Below are positions 49,172-58,443 of a stretch of DNA of 64,000 bases, one piece after another (position 1 is the first letter of the stretch; the number at the start of each line of letters is the position of its first letter). Origin of the DNA: Bacteroidota bacterium. Its GTDB lineage: Bacteria > Bacteroidota > Bacteroidia > Bacteroidales > VadinHA17. The DNA lies in assembly GCA_029564935.1 (NCBI GenBank), contig JAKQPD010000058.1:40083-104082 (forward strand), written 5' to 3'. The position numbers and the translations under genes were made by a program. The notes under the pieces were generated by a model. The model ran no database searches. It had not been told where the DNA came from and saw only the letters and a list, made by a program, of their open reading frames with translations.

Positions 49172-49897
49172 ATGACTAACTGGATAGCAACTAATTACAT
49201 AGAGATTTTCGGTGCTGTAGCCGGGATAATCTATGTATTCCTTGAGATCAGGCAGAACATATGGCTATGGCCTGTCGGGATTGTTACATCGGCAGTTTAT
49301 ATATATGTTTTCTTCACCGGGAAGCTTTATGCGGATATGAGCCTTCAGGGGTACTATTTAGCGATAAGTCTGGCAGGGTGGTACTGGTGGTTGAGAGGCT
49401 CAGGGCGCAGAGCACACGTGTCCTCCGAAGCTTTAGCGAAGGAGGAGGGCTCAGGGCAGGAGGGGAAGAGGAGAGGGGGAGAGGGGGAGATAGGGAGAGG
49501 GGGAGATGATGAAAAGGTGAAAGGGAGAGGGGGAGAGGGGGAGAGACCGGGGGACGAAGAGACGGAGGGACTGAAGGTCACAAGGCTTACATTGATAACC
49601 GGAATTATTTTGGCAATCGTTTTTGTGGTCTTATATGGGTTAATGTGGTTTGTACTTGACGGATTAACCGATTCTCCTGTCCCGCAGTGGGACTCATTTA
49701 TAACGTCCCTCTCAATAGTTGCTACCTGGATGCTGGCAAGGAAGATCTATGAGCACTGGTTCCTGTGGATAATAGTAAATACTACAGCAGCTATACTTTT
49801 CTTTACCAGAGGATTGTTTCCGACAGTGGTTCTGTATTTTATTTACCTGGTAATGTCTTTTGCCGGGTTGAAGGCATGGAAACACTCAAATAACTGA
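49172..49897 (+). CDS. PnuC/PnuT-family transporter with about 59-aa low-complexity insertion
   Basis: EIFGAVAGIIYVFLEIRQNIWLWPVGIVTSAVYIYVFF; WMLARKIYEHWFLWIIVN; insertion aa about 75-133. Confidence 0.9.
   Translation: MTNWIATNYIEIFGAVAGIIYVFLEIRQNIWLWPVGIVTSAVYIYVFFTGKLYADMSLQGYYLAISLAGWYWWLRGSGRRAHVSSEALAKEEGSGQEGKRRGGEGEIGRGGDDEKVKGRGGEGERPGDEETEGLKVTRLTLITGIILAIVFVVLYGLMWFVLDGLTDSPVPQWDSFITSLSIVATWMLARKIYEHWFLWIIVNTTAAILFFTRGLFPTVVLYFIYLVMSFAGLKAWKHSNN
49394..49570. repeat. Composite repeat inside the transporter ORF: 7-mers, a cctccgaagctttagcgaaggagg imperfect palindrome, then 8-mers gagagggg
   Basis: Direct reading; in frame, no stop. Confidence 0.9.
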
Positions 49898-50128
49898 TCC
49901 GCGCCGGAAGCTGGTTTAAAAACATTAAATTACCGGTTACTTATACTTCTGACGTTCGGTACTCTCTCTAACATGTAAAGCAGTAATACAGCTAAAAATT
50001 TTCAGATCAGATGTTATAGGAATATCATCAATTAATTAATAATTTTGACACCCTGATGGAAATTTCATATAATCTGAGACGATTGATGAAATGATTAGTT
50101 CTATTAATTAACTAATTACCTTAAATCT

Positions 50129-53100
50129 ATGAGAAAATTCAATTTATTGAAAAGAAACAGGGTTCTCATCTTTCTTTTGGCGATGTTTTTTACAATTTCT
50201 GTTGCCGGGAATCTGAAAGCTGGGGATCGTGAAGGAAGCCTTAATGCATTCTCTGAAGACATGCAGGGAATTGCAGTCAGGGGCGTTGTAAAGGATGCCT
50301 CTACCGGTGAACCGATGGCCGGTGTTAATATCGTCGTGAAAGGTACCACAATTGGTGCGATCACCGATTCCGAGGGCAGATATTCGTTCGCATCTGTCGA
50401 AAGAAATGCGACCCTCAATTTTTCCTTTATCGGATATGTGACAATGGAGGTACCGGTTGATGGCAGATCAGTTGTGGATGTCAACCTGGAAAGTGAGATC
50501 CTTGGCCTCAATGAAGTTGTTGTTGTTGGTTATGGTTCTGCAGTGAAGAGGAACGTTGCCAGCGCCACTGTGGCTCTCAAAAGTGATGAGATAGTAGGTC
50601 TTGCAACTACCGACCCAAGGCAGGTTCTTCAGGGAAAGATCGCCGGGGTGCAGGTCACAAACAACAGTGGTGATCCGGGTTCCGGAGCAAGGATCGTAAT
50701 CAGGGGTATGGGATCTTTCTCAAATACCGACCCTCTTTACGTTATCGACGGCATTCAGGGAGGTGATATTAACTCGGTCGCCCCACAGGATATCGAAAGC
50801 ATAACAATCCTTAAGGATGCTTCCACAACAGCTATTTACGGATCGGCTGCTGCCAATGGTGTAGTTCTGATCACAACCAAGAGTGGTAAAAGGGGAGATC
50901 TTAAAATTGAATATGAAGGCTCTGCAGGATTCGCAAATGTCGTAAAACGCCTCGATATGCTCAACGCATCGGAATATGTCGATCTTGTTACAGATATCCA
51001 GCATTCGAACGGGCTCGAGATAACCGCAAAGCTCGCTACACCAGATGTAAGGATCGACCGTACCGACTGGCAGGATGTTACTTTTCAGAGAGGATTCGTA
51101 ACCGATCATAATCTGAGGTTCAGCGGAGGTACTGAAAATGTGACATATGCTTTCTCAGCCGGCTATCAGAATCAGGAATCGACCGTCATCGACAGGACTT
51201 TCCAGAGGGTAACGGTCGGAGCAAAGATGACAGAAAGCCTTTTTAAGAAAAGGGTCAACCTCAACCAGAACCTCAGGGTTAAGCATGATATAAATAATGG
51301 TGTTCTGGCAAGCCTTAATGAGGCACTGAGAATGGCTCCCTACCTCCCGATATATGATCCTACAAACCTTGGAGGATATGCAAGGATGGACAAGGTAACA
51401 GATCTGCAGGATGCCAATAATCCATATAATTCCATCGGAAATACAGATTATAATGACAGGAGCCTGGGTATGGAACTTGACCTCTCGGCAGAGTTGCAGA
51501 TATTAAACGGACTGACCTTCAGGTCACAGGGAAGAGTAAGCGGAGGAAACTACCACAATATGACTTTCAACTATCCCTGTAACGGGGGTAACTTCAACAG
51601 GGCAACTTCCGATATCAGCGAATATTTCAACTATAATTATGGATTTATTCTTGAAAACTATTTTTCATATAACAGGATATTTGGAGATCATGCCGTAACA
51701 GCTACACTGGGAAATACATATGATCCGGCAGGGATTTACAGGAGTATTTCAGTAAGCGGATCAGATTATACAAGTGATGCCATCCAGAACCTTGCCCTTG
51801 CTAATTCAACCTCTGTGACCGGATCATCGGTTAACAGCGGAAAATCAAGATTATCATACTTTGGCAGGATAGGTTATACATTCAGGGAAAAATATGTTCT
51901 GAATGCCAGTCTGAGAAGAGATGCTTCAAGCGTTTTCGGTATAAATAACCGCTGGGGTACATTCTATGGTGTGGGACTGGCCTGGACAGTTTCGAAGGAG
52001 AGCTTCATGAGCTCTATCCCGGCTGTATCCAACCTGAGATTGAGATCAAGCTATGGTAAAACAGGAAATGATAATATTCCCGCCTTCCTCACATCATCAA
52101 ATGTCTGGAAAGGTACAGGTAATAATATTGTTTATTCCTTTGGTGACGATCTCACATTTGCTACAGGATCAATCGTGAACAGCATTCCCAATCCCGATCT
52201 GAAATGGGAGGAAACAAATCAGTTCGATATCGGATTTGATCTGGGCTTACTGAAAGACAGGATAGACTTCACTTTCGATTATTACAGCAGATCCAATAAA
52301 GACCTTCTGATCGAAACACAACTTCCCCTGACAACCGGTCTTGGAAATCCCGGTTCGGTCGGAACCCAGTGGATCAATGCTGCCAGTATGGAAAACTCAG
52401 GATTTGAAGCTGCCCTTACCTACCGCAGTAATCCTGCAGGGGAATTCAGATGGGATATTTCATTAAACACCACTTACAGTGTTAATGAAGTGACAGCTCT
52501 GGGGACTGTGGGTGACCTTCCGATATCAAAAGGAGAATTTATGACAGGTGTCGGAAATGCAACCCGCACTGATATCGGTCATCCTCTTGGTTCATATTTC
52601 GGATATGTTTATGACCATGTGGTTAAGGATCAGGCTGATCTTGATAAGCTGAATTCGGCAGCAAGCGCCGCAACAGGTGGTACTGTAACAGAATACCAGA
52701 CGAATGCAAAACCCGGTGACCGCGTGTGGAAGGATGTGGACGGGAACGGATATATTAATGCCGACGACCGTACATATATCGGAAATCCTTCGCCTAAATG
52801 GCAGTACGGGATTGTCTTCAATTCCTTCTTTAAAAACTTTGATCTACAGATTTTGATCCATGGACTGGCAGGTGTCGATGCCGTTAACGGATCTCTCTAC
52901 TGGTGGGAAGGAATGTCAAAACCGTTCAACCAGACAGCTACAGTTCTGACAAGATGGAAAAACCCGGGCGATGTTACCGATATTCCCCGTGCAGGACAAA
53001 ATTCGGGAGCTAACCTGAACTTCTCGACCTGGTATGTCGAAAATGGTAATTATCTTAGAGTAAAGAATTTCGCACTGGGATACAACCTGCCTCAGAATCT

Positions 53101-53299
53101 GTTCAATACTTTCCAGAAATTCAGGGTTTACCTGTCCATCCAGAATGCGCTGACCTTTACAAAATATTCAGGCTATGACCCTGAGATATCTTCGACTTCC
53201 CCGGGTGATAACAACAACTACATATTCCAGAGGGGTATTGATATGTACCAGAGACCCAATCCGAGGATTATGAGACTTGGAGTTCAGTTAACCTTCTAA
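50129..53299 (+). CDS. SusC/RagA family TonB-linked outer membrane protein
   Basis: CarboxypepD_reg-like domain, LNEVVVVGYGSAVKRNVASATV, DPLYVIDGIQGGDINSVAPQDIESITILKDASTTAIYGSAAANGVVLITTK. Confidence 0.97.
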   Translation: MRKFNLLKRNRVLIFLLAMFFTISVAGNLKAGDREGSLNAFSEDMQGIAVRGVVKDASTGEPMAGVNIVVKGTTIGAITDSEGRYSFASVERNATLNFSFIGYVTMEVPVDGRSVVDVNLESEILGLNEVVVVGYGSAVKRNVASATVALKSDEIVGLATTDPRQVLQGKIAGVQVTNNSGDPGSGARIVIRGMGSFSNTDPLYVIDGIQGGDINSVAPQDIESITILKDASTTAIYGSAAANGVVLITTKSGKRGDLKIEYEGSAGFANVVKRLDMLNASEYVDLVTDIQHSNGLEITAKLATPDVRIDRTDWQDVTFQRGFVTDHNLRFSGGTENVTYAFSAGYQNQESTVIDRTFQRVTVGAKMTESLFKKRVNLNQNLRVKHDINNGVLASLNEALRMAPYLPIYDPTNLGGYARMDKVTDLQDANNPYNSIGNTDYNDRSLGMELDLSAELQILNGLTFRSQGRVSGGNYHNMTFNYPCNGGNFNRATSDISEYFNYNYGFILENYFSYNRIFGDHAVTATLGNTYDPAGIYRSISVSGSDYTSDAIQNLALANSTSVTGSSVNSGKSRLSYFGRIGYTFREKYVLNASLRRDASSVFGINNRWGTFYGVGLAWTVSKESFMSSIPAVSNLRLRSSYGKTGNDNIPAFLTSSNVWKGTGNNIVYSFGDDLTFATGSIVNSIPNPDLKWEETNQFDIGFDLGLLKDRIDFTFDYYSRSNKDLLIETQLPLTTGLGNPGSVGTQWINAASMENSGFEAALTYRSNPAGEFRWDISLNTTYSVNEVTALGTVGDLPISKGEFMTGVGNATRTDIGHPLGSYFGYVYDHVVKDQADLDKLNSAASAATGGTVTEYQTNAKPGDRVWKDVDGNGYINADDRTYIGNPSPKWQYGIVFNSFFKNFDLQILIHGLAGVDAVNGSLYWWEGMSKPFNQTATVLTRWKNPGDVTDIPRAGQNSGANLNFSTWYVENGNYLRVKNFALGYNLPQNLFNTFQKFRVYLSIQNALTFTKYSGYDPEISSTSPGDNNNYIFQRGIDMYQRPNPRIMRLGVQLTF

Positions 53300-53310
53300 A
53301 ATGTAAGACA

Positions 53311-54891
53311 ATGAAAAGAAAAATTATATATTCATTGATAGCTGTCCTGATGCTTAATGCATGCAGTGAAAGCATACTGGATGTGAAGAATGAGAATAGC
53401 TATGACGGTAATACCTTCTTTACCAATGCAACAACAGCAAAGGAAGCATCAACAGCTATGTATTCACCGCTGCTGTTCCAGGGAATGTTCGAAAGGGAAT
53501 TTTACTTCATTTTCGACCTGCTGGGATATGATGCATTCAAGAACTTCCCTCTCCAGGGATCATTGCTTGAGATCGCAGCATATACCCATAATCCGAATAC
53601 CGGTGAAATGAATTACTTCTTTAATTCCTGTTATAAAATGATCTTCAGGACGAATTTTGTGATCAATATGTGTCAGAACTGGGAACCCACCGATGCCGGC
53701 GATCAGGCATTAAAGACCCGTATCGAAGGCGAAGCAAAGTTTCTCAAAGGGCTTGGATATTTCTGGCTTGTGAACTGTTTCGGTGATGTTCCCCTGCGTA
53801 AAACCCTTGAAGACCATTATGTCCTTCAGATGGAGAGAACCCCGAAAGCCGAAATATGGACTGATATTGAGACAAATCTTACTGATGCCATTGCCAAATT
53901 ACCGCTGGCACAGGATTACGCCGCATCCGATTATGGAAGAGCCACAAAGGGAGCAGCAGTTGCCTTACTTGGCAAGGTATACCTTTATCAGAAGAAATAT
54001 CCCCAGGCTATTACAGAATTTACAAAGCTGATGGCAGCGCCATATGATTATGCGCTTACAAATTCACTGGATGATATTTTCATACACGATCTCAAGACCA
54101 AAGAAACGATTTTCGCAGTTATGCATGGCGAATGGCAGGGATGGGGTGTCGGCAATGCATATGGTATGTTCGGTGGACAGGAATCATGGGCTAATAAAAC
54201 GACCCATAACGGCCGGGCAATGGAATATGGGTTCAATGACTGGTGGAACGTTCTCCTGTCACCGACACTTGTTGATGCCTTTACATATAACAATGAGTCG
54301 GGTGTTTCTTACATTGATCCCAGGGCAGCCCTTACCTTCTATGATAATCTTGGCGGAACCAAAGGAGGCGATACCCTCTATTGCGAGGAATGTGCTGAAG
54401 GAAAACTCTCCTACGCGAAGGCTGTAGGTAAAGCCGGCCCTATTTATTCCTGGCGGAAATATGAATTATATGAGCTGAGGAAAAACTATGGTCAGCCCGA
54501 CAGCTATATAAACAGTCAGGTGATCCGCTATGCCGATGTCCTGCTTATGCTTGCAGAAGCATATATAGAGAACAATGAGGTCAGCAAGGCGCTGCCTCTC
54601 ATTAACCAGGTTCGCAAACGCTCGGGTGCTTTCGAATACACTAGTCTCGGAACACAGGCCGATGCCAGGAATATTCTCAGACGTGAAAGAAGGATCGAAC
54701 TTGCCGGCGAACAGTCACGTTACTTCGACCTTGTAAGATGGGGAATATTGGTCCAGACAGTCAATGCCGAAAAGCAAATTGTTGAAAAGGCACAGCCTGT
54801 CAAAGATTACCATGTCCTCCTTCCGATCCCGCAATCGGAAAGAGATGCAAACCCCTTGCTGAATGCCCAGGTAAACAATAACTGGAATTAA
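53311..54891 (+). CDS. SusD/RagB family nutrient-binding outer membrane lipoprotein
   Basis: Lipobox LNACSE; SusD architecture, RRERRIELAGEQSRYFDLVRWG. Confidence 0.95.
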   Translation: MKRKIIYSLIAVLMLNACSESILDVKNENSYDGNTFFTNATTAKEASTAMYSPLLFQGMFEREFYFIFDLLGYDAFKNFPLQGSLLEIAAYTHNPNTGEMNYFFNSCYKMIFRTNFVINMCQNWEPTDAGDQALKTRIEGEAKFLKGLGYFWLVNCFGDVPLRKTLEDHYVLQMERTPKAEIWTDIETNLTDAIAKLPLAQDYAASDYGRATKGAAVALLGKVYLYQKKYPQAITEFTKLMAAPYDYALTNSLDDIFIHDLKTKETIFAVMHGEWQGWGVGNAYGMFGGQESWANKTTHNGRAMEYGFNDWWNVLLSPTLVDAFTYNNESGVSYIDPRAALTFYDNLGGTKGGDTLYCEECAEGKLSYAKAVGKAGPIYSWRKYELYELRKNYGQPDSYINSQVIRYADVLLMLAEAYIENNEVSKALPLINQVRKRSGAFEYTSLGTQADARNILRRERRIELAGEQSRYFDLVRWGILVQTVNAEKQIVEKAQPVKDYHVLLPIPQSERDANPLLNAQVNNNWN

Positions 54892-54908
54892 ACATGGATT
54901 CATTATAA

Positions 54909-54944
54909 GAAGAAAAGGGGCTGTGAAAACAACCCCTTTTCTTC
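54909..54944 (+). terminator. Rho-independent-type terminator after susD-like gene
   Basis: gaagaaaaggggctgt-gaaa-acaaccccttttcttc. Confidence 0.85.
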
Positions 54945-55008
54945 TTTGATCATTTCCATATTAGGTTAACAGAAAACTAATAAATATATTTACGTTAAAT
55001 ACCAGGGA

Positions 55009-56586
55009 ATGACACAAAAAATAATTCATTTCAACCTGTTGTTCCTGATCTGTACAATTCTTGTTTATTCAGGCTGCAGAGGTAACTACGACGAGGATTC
55101 AGTGGTGGCAGGCCGCTTGCCGGTAATAGAACCCGATTATTCGTATGTTACTATCCCACACAATATTGCACCGATGAATTTTTTGGTCGTGGAAGAAGCT
55201 GATCATTTCATGGTTGAAGCAAGCTCGGGGAATGGTAATATCAATATAAATGTTAAATCTTCTGACGGGAAGATATTTTTCCCTGAAAAGCAATGGAAAA
55301 GATTACTGGAAGATTCAGGTGGAGACAGGATAACAATACAGGTTTTCGCACGGAAAAAAGGTGAGAAAAAGCCAAAACGTTATGAATCGTTTGAAATGTA
55401 CGTATCGGTTGACCCGGTTGATCCCTGGCTGGCCTACAGGCTGATCCATCCGGGTTATTACAACTGGTCAAATATACGGATCATGCAAAGGTCGGTTGAA
55501 AGCTTTGAACTTGAACCTGTTGTAGATAACCGTATTCTTGATATGAATTGTGTCAACTGTCACTCTTTCAATAATAACAATCCCGGCAGGTTTATGGTAC
55601 ATATCAGAGGCTCTCATGGCGGTACATATTTTATTAATGACGGTAATATCACAAAAAGGGATCCAAAGATTGATGCCATGCCCGGAGGTGCAACTTATCC
55701 GGCCTGGCACCCCGGCGGAAGGTTTGTGGCATTTTCTTCAAACCAGGTAAGACAGGCATTCTATGCCAGTCCTGAAAAAACAATCGAAGTGTTTGATCTG
55801 GTTTCTTCAATGACAGTATATGATTTTGATAAAAATGAAGTTGTAATGGCAAGAGAACGGGATACGATCCCATATCTCCAGACATTCCCCTCATGGTCAC
55901 CCGACGGCAAGTACCTGTATTATTGCAGGGCTCTTCAGAAGAATCCCGGGACAAGCATGATACTGGATGAAATAAAGCAGACCAGATATGATATTGTCCG
56001 GGTTCCATTTGATCCGGAAACAGTGACATTCGGAGAGACAGAGATAGTCTTCAATGCATCCGGGTCAGCAAAAAGTGCTTCCTTCCCCAGGATATCACCC
56101 GATGGAAGATATCTGGTTTTTACGCTGGCAGATTACGGGACCTTCCCCATCTGGCATAGTGAAGCCGATCTATACATTCTGGATCTCAGTAACGGGGGAA
56201 GTAAAAAAATGAATATTAACAGTGACGATAATGAAAGCTATCATTCCTGGTCGTCAAATGGCAGATGGCTGGTATTCAGCAGTAAAAGAACGGACGGAAG
56301 AAGCACCAGACCGTTCTTTGCACATTTCAGTTCCTGGGACAGTATGGGAAAACCGTTCATTCTTCCACAGGAAGATCCGGAGTATTATGGCAGACTCATG
56401 GAGTCTTTCAATATCCCGGAGTTTGTGAACGGAAGGATCAGCCTCACGCCTCACGATTTTGCAAAGGTGGCAAATAATGAAGCACTGAAAGCTGTAGCTG
56501 GCAATCCTCTGGATTCATTGCATAAATGGGAAGTGAAGAGTGTTAATACAAAACGTAATCCGGGAGAAAAATCTATACATGAATAA
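55009..56586 (+). CDS. TolB/PD40-like beta-propeller lipoprotein with one CXXCH motif
   Basis: Lipobox YSGCRG; MNCVNCHSF; PD40 repeats FPSWSPDGKYLYYCRA, FPRISPDGRYLVFTLAD, YHSWSSNGRWLVFSSKR. Confidence 0.82.
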   Translation: MTQKIIHFNLLFLICTILVYSGCRGNYDEDSVVAGRLPVIEPDYSYVTIPHNIAPMNFLVVEEADHFMVEASSGNGNININVKSSDGKIFFPEKQWKRLLEDSGGDRITIQVFARKKGEKKPKRYESFEMYVSVDPVDPWLAYRLIHPGYYNWSNIRIMQRSVESFELEPVVDNRILDMNCVNCHSFNNNNPGRFMVHIRGSHGGTYFINDGNITKRDPKIDAMPGGATYPAWHPGGRFVAFSSNQVRQAFYASPEKTIEVFDLVSSMTVYDFDKNEVVMARERDTIPYLQTFPSWSPDGKYLYYCRALQKNPGTSMILDEIKQTRYDIVRVPFDPETVTFGETEIVFNASGSAKSASFPRISPDGRYLVFTLADYGTFPIWHSEADLYILDLSNGGSKKMNINSDDNESYHSWSSNGRWLVFSSKRTDGRSTRPFFAHFSSWDSMGKPFILPQEDPEYYGRLMESFNIPEFVNGRISLTPHDFAKVANNEALKAVAGNPLDSLHKWEVKSVNTKRNPGEKSIHE

Positions 56587-56589
56587 ATT

Positions 56590-58365
56590 ATGTTTAAGAA
56601 ATTGAACACAGGCAAACAGAAAGAGGATTGGTTCATAATTGCATTCTTTTTCCTTCTGGCTTTTATCTATTTTTTCTTTTTTGCAAGTCATATCCTTTTT
56701 TTCCAGGAACAACAATACCTGTTCGTTTATACATCATCATATTTTCAGGAATTTTTTATAAGGCCCGGGGGGCTGCTTGATCTTTCCGGGAAATTCCTCA
56801 CACAGTTTTATTACAGCAGACTTGCAGGATCTCTTATTTTAGCTATCACACTTACTCTTCCGGGAATCATTCTTATGCACATTAACAGGCGGCTTATATC
56901 GGGACCGATATTAAATGCACCGCTAATGATAATTCCTTCCTGTCTTCTTCTGCTGATGCAAACCCACTATTATCATATGATGATGTATAATCTGGGATTT
57001 CTGCTTATCTTATTTTATTTTCTGCTTTTTGTTCTGTCAAAAAAGAGAGTGATGAGGATTATATTAACAACTCTTTTCCCGTTCTTCTTTTATTTTGCCG
57101 GAGCATATGCCCTGATATTTGCATTATTGTTCTTAACATACAGTTTTTTATATCTTAAAGGTCCTGAAAAGTATTATCTGCCAATCATCCTGATTTTTGA
57201 AGTACTTGTTTCGGCAATTATATTCAAACAGATATTATTGTTGCAGGGGTATATGCAGCTCGCTCTCTTTCCACTCCCGTTCATTAATGATCAGACGCAC
57301 AAGATACTTTTCTATATCCTGACGGCATTCATTATTCTCTATCCGGCTATATGTATACTTTCCGGTCGTATTAAATTATCAGGGCAAAGGCTGGTGGCTG
57401 TCAGGCGAATTTCTGTTGTAATTGTTCCTTTTATAACACTTATAATGCTGATTACAGGGTATAATTCCCAGAATGCAAGGGTGATTAATCTGGAAAAACT
57501 TGTATTTAATGAAAAATGGAAGGAAGCGATAAAATACCAGGAAAAACATCCTTCAGAGAACCGTATCGGGCAGTACTTTTATAATATAGCTCTTTCAGAA
57601 ACTGACCAGCTTTGTGACAGGTTATTTTATGGTCCTCAGGATTTTGGTACAGGCTCCCTTATGCTGGAATGGAGCGGTGAGCATCTTAACTGGGGTTCCT
57701 TTGCATTTTACACTACAGGCCTGATAAACGAAGCCCAGCGTTGGGCTTATGAGGAAATGGTTGTTTACGGGCGCCGGCCGCAGAATATGAAAATGCTGAT
57801 AAAGACCAGTCTTTTAACCGCTAATTACCGGCTGGCTGAAAAATATTCGGGGATATTGAATAATACGCTGTTTTATAAAACCTGGTCAGAGCGATATGGA
57901 ATGATGGCAGAGGACACATCTCTTATAAGACTTGATCCGGAATTGGGAGAAAAGCGTTTATTACTTCCGAAGTCAGATTTTTTCATTTATCTGGAATCAC
58001 CTGAGCAAAATCTTCCCTTGCTTGTTGATGAAAATCCGCAGAACCGCAAAGCCTTCGAGTATATGATGTCGTGGCTTATGCTTGGAAAGGAGGTTGAAAT
58101 TCTTGTGAACAATATCAGATTGATGAAAAAGATGGGGTATAGTAAAATCCCCAGGCATATTGAAGAAGCAATAATGATCTATTATAACAGTCAGAAGAAA
58201 TTACCCGATATGGGCGGATTGACTGTCAGCAATGAAACGCGTATACGCTTCGATAATTATTTTGCATCTTATGTAAATGCCAGACAGAATCCTGCGACAC
58301 TGAAGGAAAAAATGAAGGAAAAATTCGGTGATACCTTCTGGTATTATTTTCATTTCACAAAGTAA
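56590..58365 (+). CDS. Polytopic membrane protein with C-terminal soluble part (DUF6057-like)
   Basis: Many TM helices in aa 15-290; C-terminal TPR-like helical region. Confidence 0.65.
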   Translation: MFKKLNTGKQKEDWFIIAFFFLLAFIYFFFFASHILFFQEQQYLFVYTSSYFQEFFIRPGGLLDLSGKFLTQFYYSRLAGSLILAITLTLPGIILMHINRRLISGPILNAPLMIIPSCLLLLMQTHYYHMMMYNLGFLLILFYFLLFVLSKKRVMRIILTTLFPFFFYFAGAYALIFALLFLTYSFLYLKGPEKYYLPIILIFEVLVSAIIFKQILLLQGYMQLALFPLPFINDQTHKILFYILTAFIILYPAICILSGRIKLSGQRLVAVRRISVVIVPFITLIMLITGYNSQNARVINLEKLVFNEKWKEAIKYQEKHPSENRIGQYFYNIALSETDQLCDRLFYGPQDFGTGSLMLEWSGEHLNWGSFAFYTTGLINEAQRWAYEEMVVYGRRPQNMKMLIKTSLLTANYRLAEKYSGILNNTLFYKTWSERYGMMAEDTSLIRLDPELGEKRLLLPKSDFFIYLESPEQNLPLLVDENPQNRKAFEYMMSWLMLGKEVEILVNNIRLMKKMGYSKIPRHIEEAIMIYYNSQKKLPDMGGLTVSNETRIRFDNYFASYVNARQNPATLKEKMKEKFGDTFWYYFHFTK

Positions 58366-58391
58366 AGACGCCCAAATTGGGCGTCTTTACT
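58361..58391. terminator. 15-bp stem hairpin agtaaagacgcccaa-a-ttgggcgtctttact overlapping the stop codon
   Basis: Perfect inverted repeat; no T-run directly after it on + strand. Confidence 0.75.
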
Positions 58392-58407
58392 GGATAACAA
58401 TAATTTG

Positions 58408-58436
58408 TAAAACCGCCATGTCCGGCGGTTTACAAA
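58408..58436. terminator. Second hairpin ttgtaaaaccgcc-atgtcc-ggcggtttacaa between convergent operons
   Basis: Inverted repeat with a single extra A. Confidence 0.65.
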
Positions 58437-58443
58437 ATCAAAA

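Noticed and set aside
49394-49570. Frameshift/pseudogene in the PnuC-like gene
   Set aside because: The reading frame is continuous and both flanking parts match the family in the same frame, so it is treated as an in-frame insertion.
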